Positions 41,509-44,621 of a stretch of DNA of 44,621 nucleotides are shown here, piece by piece. The number at the start of each line of letters is the position of its first letter. Positions within the stretch are counted from its first letter, which is position 1. The stretch comes from Candidatus Poribacteria bacterium WGA-3G. Its GTDB lineage: Bacteria; Poribacteria; WGA-4E; WGA-3G. The notes under the pieces were generated by a model, which searched no databases, was not told the origin of the DNA, and saw only the letters and a list, made by a program, of their open reading frames with translations. Position numbers and translations under genes: made by a program. The stretch covers positions 1-44,621 of the forward strand of contig ASZN01000020.1 of NCBI GenBank assembly GCA_000406005.1. Reading direction: 5' to 3'.

Positions 41509-43350
41509 ATGCAAGATATCCGAAAATCACCAGAATATCAACAATGGCGGCGAGAGGTCAGACAACGCGATGAAAATACTTGCCGTATATGTGGCGTGCA
41601 GCGAAATCTCCATGTACATCACATAAAGCCTTTAGAAAAATACCCTGGGTTTGCCACTGAGTTTGAGAATGGCATAACACTGTGTGGAAATTGCCATGCC
41701 TTTTTGAATGGGAGAGAAGAAAGCACCAACCTGCAAACACTTATAGAAGCAGTTACAGGTCAACAAGATACACGAACTGTTGAACAGTTAAAAAGGCTCA
41801 ACGATAAATTTGGGGACTATCTGGATACCCTTTTAAAATCGAGTGATTGCAATACAAGAAGCAACGCTGTTTATAAACTGTTTGTTCACCTTCAAATCTA
41901 CCCAGATTCGCTTGACCAATTTATATACCTTATTGAACATATCCTATACGTAAAAAGCGGATTTGGCGAGGGACTTGCTAAACAGATAGTGGTCGAGTTT
42001 CTTGAAAACCACTCAAGCAAAGTCGCGGCACAAGTTATTAGCAAGTATGAAAATTCGTGTTATCAGGAGGGTAAAGATGCTTATTCAAAAGATGACTACG
42101 CAACAGCATTAAAGAAATTGAAACCACTCTCTGAGCGTGGTCATGTCGGATCTCAACACCTCCTTGGTGTAATGTATGGTAATGGGACAGGTGTTAACAA
42201 GAACTATGAGCAAGCGATAAAGTGGTTCCGCAAAGCCGCTGAGCAAGGATATGATAGAGCTCAGTGCAACCTTGGAATAATTTATAAACGTGGTATGGGT
42301 GTTGACGAAGACGACGCGGAAGCCGTCAAGTGGTTCCGCAGAGCTGCTGAACAAGGATATGATAAAGCTCAATACTACCTTGGTGTGATGTATGGTACCG
42401 GTAAGGGTGTTGACAAAGATGATGCGGAAGCCATCAAGTGGTATCGCAAAGCCGCTGAGCAAGGATATGATAGGGCTCAATACCTCCTTGGGCAGATGTA
42501 TAGAGTGGGTGAGGGTGTTGACCAAGATAATATGCAAGCTGTCAAATGGTTCCGCAAAGCTGCTGAACAAGGATATGATAGAGCACAATGGTTTCTTGGC
42601 GTGATGTATAGAGCGGGTAAGGGTGTTGACCAAAATGATGCGGAAGTTGTCAAATGGTTCCGCAAAGCTGCTGAACAAGGACATGAGCTGGCCCAAAATC
42701 AACTGGAACAGATGTACGAGAATGACAAAGACGTACCGGAAATTGATGAGGCGGATTTGCAAGGAATAGCCATAACACGTAAAGATTTTTTTCAGCGATT
42801 GTCTGTGAAGGGCATAGAATTGTGCCTGTCCACTCTCAAAACCAATGATGCAAGGATAGAAATTAAAAACAATCAATTCACATTATCAGATATAGGAAGT
42901 CCATCTGGCTGCGGTTTATCAGCACCTTTAAGTGTCCTCTTTGATGAGAAAGTAGATCATGGGATAAAAATACACCCATCAGGAATATCGGATCAGTTGA
43001 GAGGCGAAATATTCTTAACCAAAGAGGATATTCCAATACTCAAAGTATTTTTTGTTGGTATTAAAATCCGCGCACACGTGAAAGAGAAACTTGACGAAGC
43101 CGAAAGGAATATTTCCGAGGTATATGGTGGCCTTTGGACTGATGTTGAAGCATTTCAGATTGATGTTATCAGGCTCTGGCGCGATGAGATTGATCTGCAG
43201 AGTGTGGGTTTTGATGAAGAGATAATTGGCTCCTTGACAGACCTAAGACACCAAATACACGGGTCTATTGACCGGATTTTAGAAGCACTCCATCGACGTA
43301 GAACAATAATAGAAGACGTAGTCGCACTCACGGAAGAGAATAACACGTGA
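41509..43350 (+). CDS. HNH nuclease fused to Sel1 repeats
   Basis: 613 residues. N-terminal HNH: CRIC (Cys25, Cys28), HVHHI (35-39), Asn54, CGNCH (59-63), a complete beta-beta-alpha-metal nuclease site. A helical linker follows, then five to six 36-residue Sel1 repeats (YGNGTGVNKNYEQAIKWFRKAAEQGYDRAQ and so on, residues about 218-405), almost identical at DNA level, so recently amplified. The C-terminal 200 residues are helical and not recognised. Sel1 repeats mediate protein binding. The consensus promoter suggests strong expression. A defence or effector role is conceivable but unproven. Confidence 0.82.
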   Translation: MQDIRKSPEYQQWRREVRQRDENTCRICGVQRNLHVHHIKPLEKYPGFATEFENGITLCGNCHAFLNGREESTNLQTLIEAVTGQQDTRTVEQLKRLNDKFGDYLDTLLKSSDCNTRSNAVYKLFVHLQIYPDSLDQFIYLIEHILYVKSGFGEGLAKQIVVEFLENHSSKVAAQVISKYENSCYQEGKDAYSKDDYATALKKLKPLSERGHVGSQHLLGVMYGNGTGVNKNYEQAIKWFRKAAEQGYDRAQCNLGIIYKRGMGVDEDDAEAVKWFRRAAEQGYDKAQYYLGVMYGTGKGVDKDDAEAIKWYRKAAEQGYDRAQYLLGQMYRVGEGVDQDNMQAVKWFRKAAEQGYDRAQWFLGVMYRAGKGVDQNDAEVVKWFRKAAEQGHELAQNQLEQMYENDKDVPEIDEADLQGIAITRKDFFQRLSVKGIELCLSTLKTNDARIEIKNNQFTLSDIGSPSGCGLSAPLSVLFDEKVDHGIKIHPSGISDQLRGEIFLTKEDIPILKVFFVGIKIRAHVKEKLDEAERNISEVYGGLWTDVEAFQIDVIRLWRDEIDLQSVGFDEEIIGSLTDLRHQIHGSIDRILEALHRRRTIIEDVVALTEENNT

Positions 43351-43387
43351 GGGTATTTCTTGGCCAGTACGGTCCAGGTGATGCAAA

Positions 43388-43750
43388 ATGAGTAAAGATG
43401 TGTTTGATGGGTTTAATGTGAATGTGTTTCTTGACGAGGACGGCGATTACTTAGCACATTTTGTTGAGATGCCCAATGTATCGGCATTTTCAGATACGCC
43501 AGAAGGGGCATTAACGGAACTCGCGATCGCTTGGAAAGGTGTAAAAGAAAATTATCAAAAACATCGTGAACCCGTCCCGAAAGCACCTACTCGGTAAGAG
43601 CACGAGGTGCCGGTCAATGTACCCGTTGATCCGCAGCTTTACCGCGCCTTAGCACACGAAGCCTCAAAATCAGGAATGAGTCTCTACGCTTTCGTGGCGC
43701 AGAAGTTGAAGTCAACGGTCCCTACCACTCAAGATCGAGTGGATAGATGA
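43388..43750 (+). pseudogene. HicB-like antitoxin split by an in-frame TAA
   Basis: Codons 1-69 encode the HicB_lk fold (FNVNVFLDEDGDYLAHFVEMPNVSAFSDTPEGALTELAIAWKGV). TAA at 43595-43597 ends it, but the same frame continues with EHEVPVNVPVDPQLYRALAHEASKSGMSLYAFVAQKLKS, the C-terminal RHH-like HicB DNA-binding domain, to a stop at 43748. So a 120-codon gene carries a nonsense codon at position 70. Alternatively two polypeptides are made, with GTG 43607 as the second start. It lies 38 bases after the HNH-Sel1 gene. No hicA was seen nearby. Confidence 0.75.
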
Positions 43751-43835
43751 AGTAAATGTTGATTATATCGTTTTTACCATATTCACGTTTCTCTTTATGG
43801 TACTAATGTGTAAGCTCTTCAACCTTGCAGAAAAT

Positions 43836-43864
43836 ACCGCACCGCAAGACACGGTGCGGTTTAT
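43836..43864 (+). terminator. rho-independent terminator-like hairpin
   Basis: ACCGCACCG / CGGTGCGGT, 7-base loop, with AAAAT before and TTATCT after. It ends the HNH-Sel1/HicB unit. Apart from this and the promoter at 43941, the gap 43751-44076 shows nothing. Confidence 0.7.
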
Positions 43865-43940
43865 CTATTAACGAGGTGCTATATTCGTATAGCAGCTTCA
43901 ACGCTCAGAACCAAAACGGTCCGCTTCTGCAATTTTCCCC

Positions 43941-43970
43941 TTGAAAAATTAATACCAAATCGTATATACT
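43941..43970 (+). promoter_or_regulatory. promoter upstream of the helicase gene
   Basis: TTGAAA (43941-43946), 18-base spacer, TATACT (43965-43970). About 100 bases before the helicase TTG start. Confidence 0.5.
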
Positions 43971-44076
43971 CTATAGCATGACATTACGACACTTGTACTG
44001 TAGGTCTGCAAACCTCTTAACGGTACACCGGTGTGTGCTTATGACTTTAAAAACACGACGAAGCAAAGGATAAACA

Positions 44077-44621
44077 TTGAGCAATAACCTATTAAGTTCC
44101 TTAAACGATGTCCAGCGTGAAGCCGTCGAGCACGTCAACGGACCGCTTCTCATCTTATCGGGTGCGGGGAGCGGCAAAACGCGCGTCATTACACACCGCA
44201 TCGCCTACCTCATCAAACACCACGGCATCTCTCCATACCGTATCCTCGCTGTGACTTTCACAAATAAGGCAGCGAGAGAGATGAAGGACCGGCTTGATGT
44301 ACTCGTGGAGGGCGGCGTTACCCGTGACCTCTGGGTCTCAACCTTCCACGCAACCTGTGCACGTATCTTACGCCGAGATATTGAGAAATTGAACCCCAAT
44401 GAAGGGCTGTCGAAAAAACACGTCTACACCCGCAACTTTACCATCTTTGATACGGGTGAACAAGCCACGGTCGTCAAAGATGTCCTCAGACAGCTCAACT
44501 ATAGCGATAAACAGTTCAATCCGCGCTCCATTCTCAGCCTCATTAGTCGTGCCAAGAACGAATCCATCTCGCCAACGGAGTATGAGAGAACGGCTGACGG
44601 CTATTTTGAGAGCGTCGTCGC
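44077..44621 (+). CDS. UvrD/PcrA-type superfamily 1 DNA helicase, 3' end outside window
   Basis: 181 complete codons visible. TTG start (44077) with AAAGGA 7 bases upstream gives MSNNLLSSLNDVQREAVEHV, then Walker A GAGSGKTRVI, motif Ia ILAVTFTNKAAREM and VSTFHATCARILRRDI, the standard opening of UvrD/PcrA/Rep 3'-5' helicases. It acts in repair and replication-fork maintenance and would functionally match uvrA upstream, though it is a separate transcription unit. Exact subfamily cannot be set from the N-terminus. Confidence 0.92.
   Translation, partial: MSNNLLSSLNDVQREAVEHVNGPLLILSGAGSGKTRVITHRIAYLIKHHGISPYRILAVTFTNKAAREMKDRLDVLVEGGVTRDLWVSTFHATCARILRRDIEKLNPNEGLSKKHVYTRNFTIFDTGEQATVVKDVLRQLNYSDKQFNPRSILSLISRAKNESISPTEYERTADGYFESVV

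Noticed and set aside
1..44621. CRISPR array, rRNA operon, IS transposase or integrase gene
   Set aside because: No regularly spaced repeats of CRISPR type, no rRNA sequence, and no DDE or tyrosine recombinase motifs found on either strand.

Overview
The window is bacterial chromosome, most like Candidatus Poribacteria or a close relative. This is inferred from three things: secreted proteins ending in an ANYPNPFNPETWIPY...ATRKMLI type C-terminal domain, many secreted LamG/discoidin proteins, and many dispersed hairpin repeats. No 16S gene is present to confirm it. Genes are well spaced and usually have clear Shine-Dalgarno sites. One gene appears to need selenocysteine.

Layout. (1) 1-6.9 kb, cell division: murC (5' end outside the window), ftsQ, ftsA, ftsZ, then a TIGR03960-like radical SAM gene. 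ftsZ has its own promoter and a possible leader peptide. (2) 7-11.2 kb: a secreted LamG protein, a small membrane coiled-coil protein, and an overlapping pair encoding a secreted TPR protein and a CRTAC1 (FG-GAP + ASPIC/UnbV) protein. (3) 11.2-18.9 kb, a defence-like block: an AAA ATPase overlapping a small PD-(D/E)XK-like protein, a membrane-anchored HNH protein, a DNA methyltransferase fused to an Mrr-like domain with an unknown partner, and a second methyltransferase. (4) 18.9-23.5 kb, minus strand: an epimerase, an ArsC-like protein with an in-frame UGA, a Gfo/Idh/MocA oxidoreductase, two paralogous secreted jelly-roll proteins and a discoidin protein. (5) 23.5-33 kb, envelope and secreted proteins: PPC/dockerin protein, barrel protein, lipoproteins, a WD40-metzincin fusion. 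This region also holds a duplicated 198-bp promoter/leader, a 137-bp MITE that broke a secreted-protein gene, and loose remnants of the PNPFNP domain. (6) 33-37.7 kb: PIN-toxin pair, HtrA-like protease, a tandem-duplicated nucleotidyltransferase-like protein with a hairpin repeat inside its reading frame. (7) 37.7-44.6 kb: uvrA, a repeat-filled gap, an HNH-Sel1 fusion, a HicB gene split by an in-frame stop, and the start of a UvrD/PcrA helicase.

The strongest observations are: a short C-terminal tag (consensus [PA]-V-[DE]-[PS]-x-x-K-L-[AT]-x-[TM]-W-[GA]-x-[IL]-K) shared by five secreted proteins of at least three fold types; a selenocysteine reading of the ArsC-like gene, which was hidden by the UGA; the MITE with an 8-bp target duplication whose removal restores a signal peptide; and the 198-bp promoter/leader duplicated upstream of two PNPFNP genes, with wobble-preserving changes in a predicted RNA stem. 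The ATPase/nuclease pair and the methyltransferase-Mrr cassette are plausible uncharacterised defence modules.
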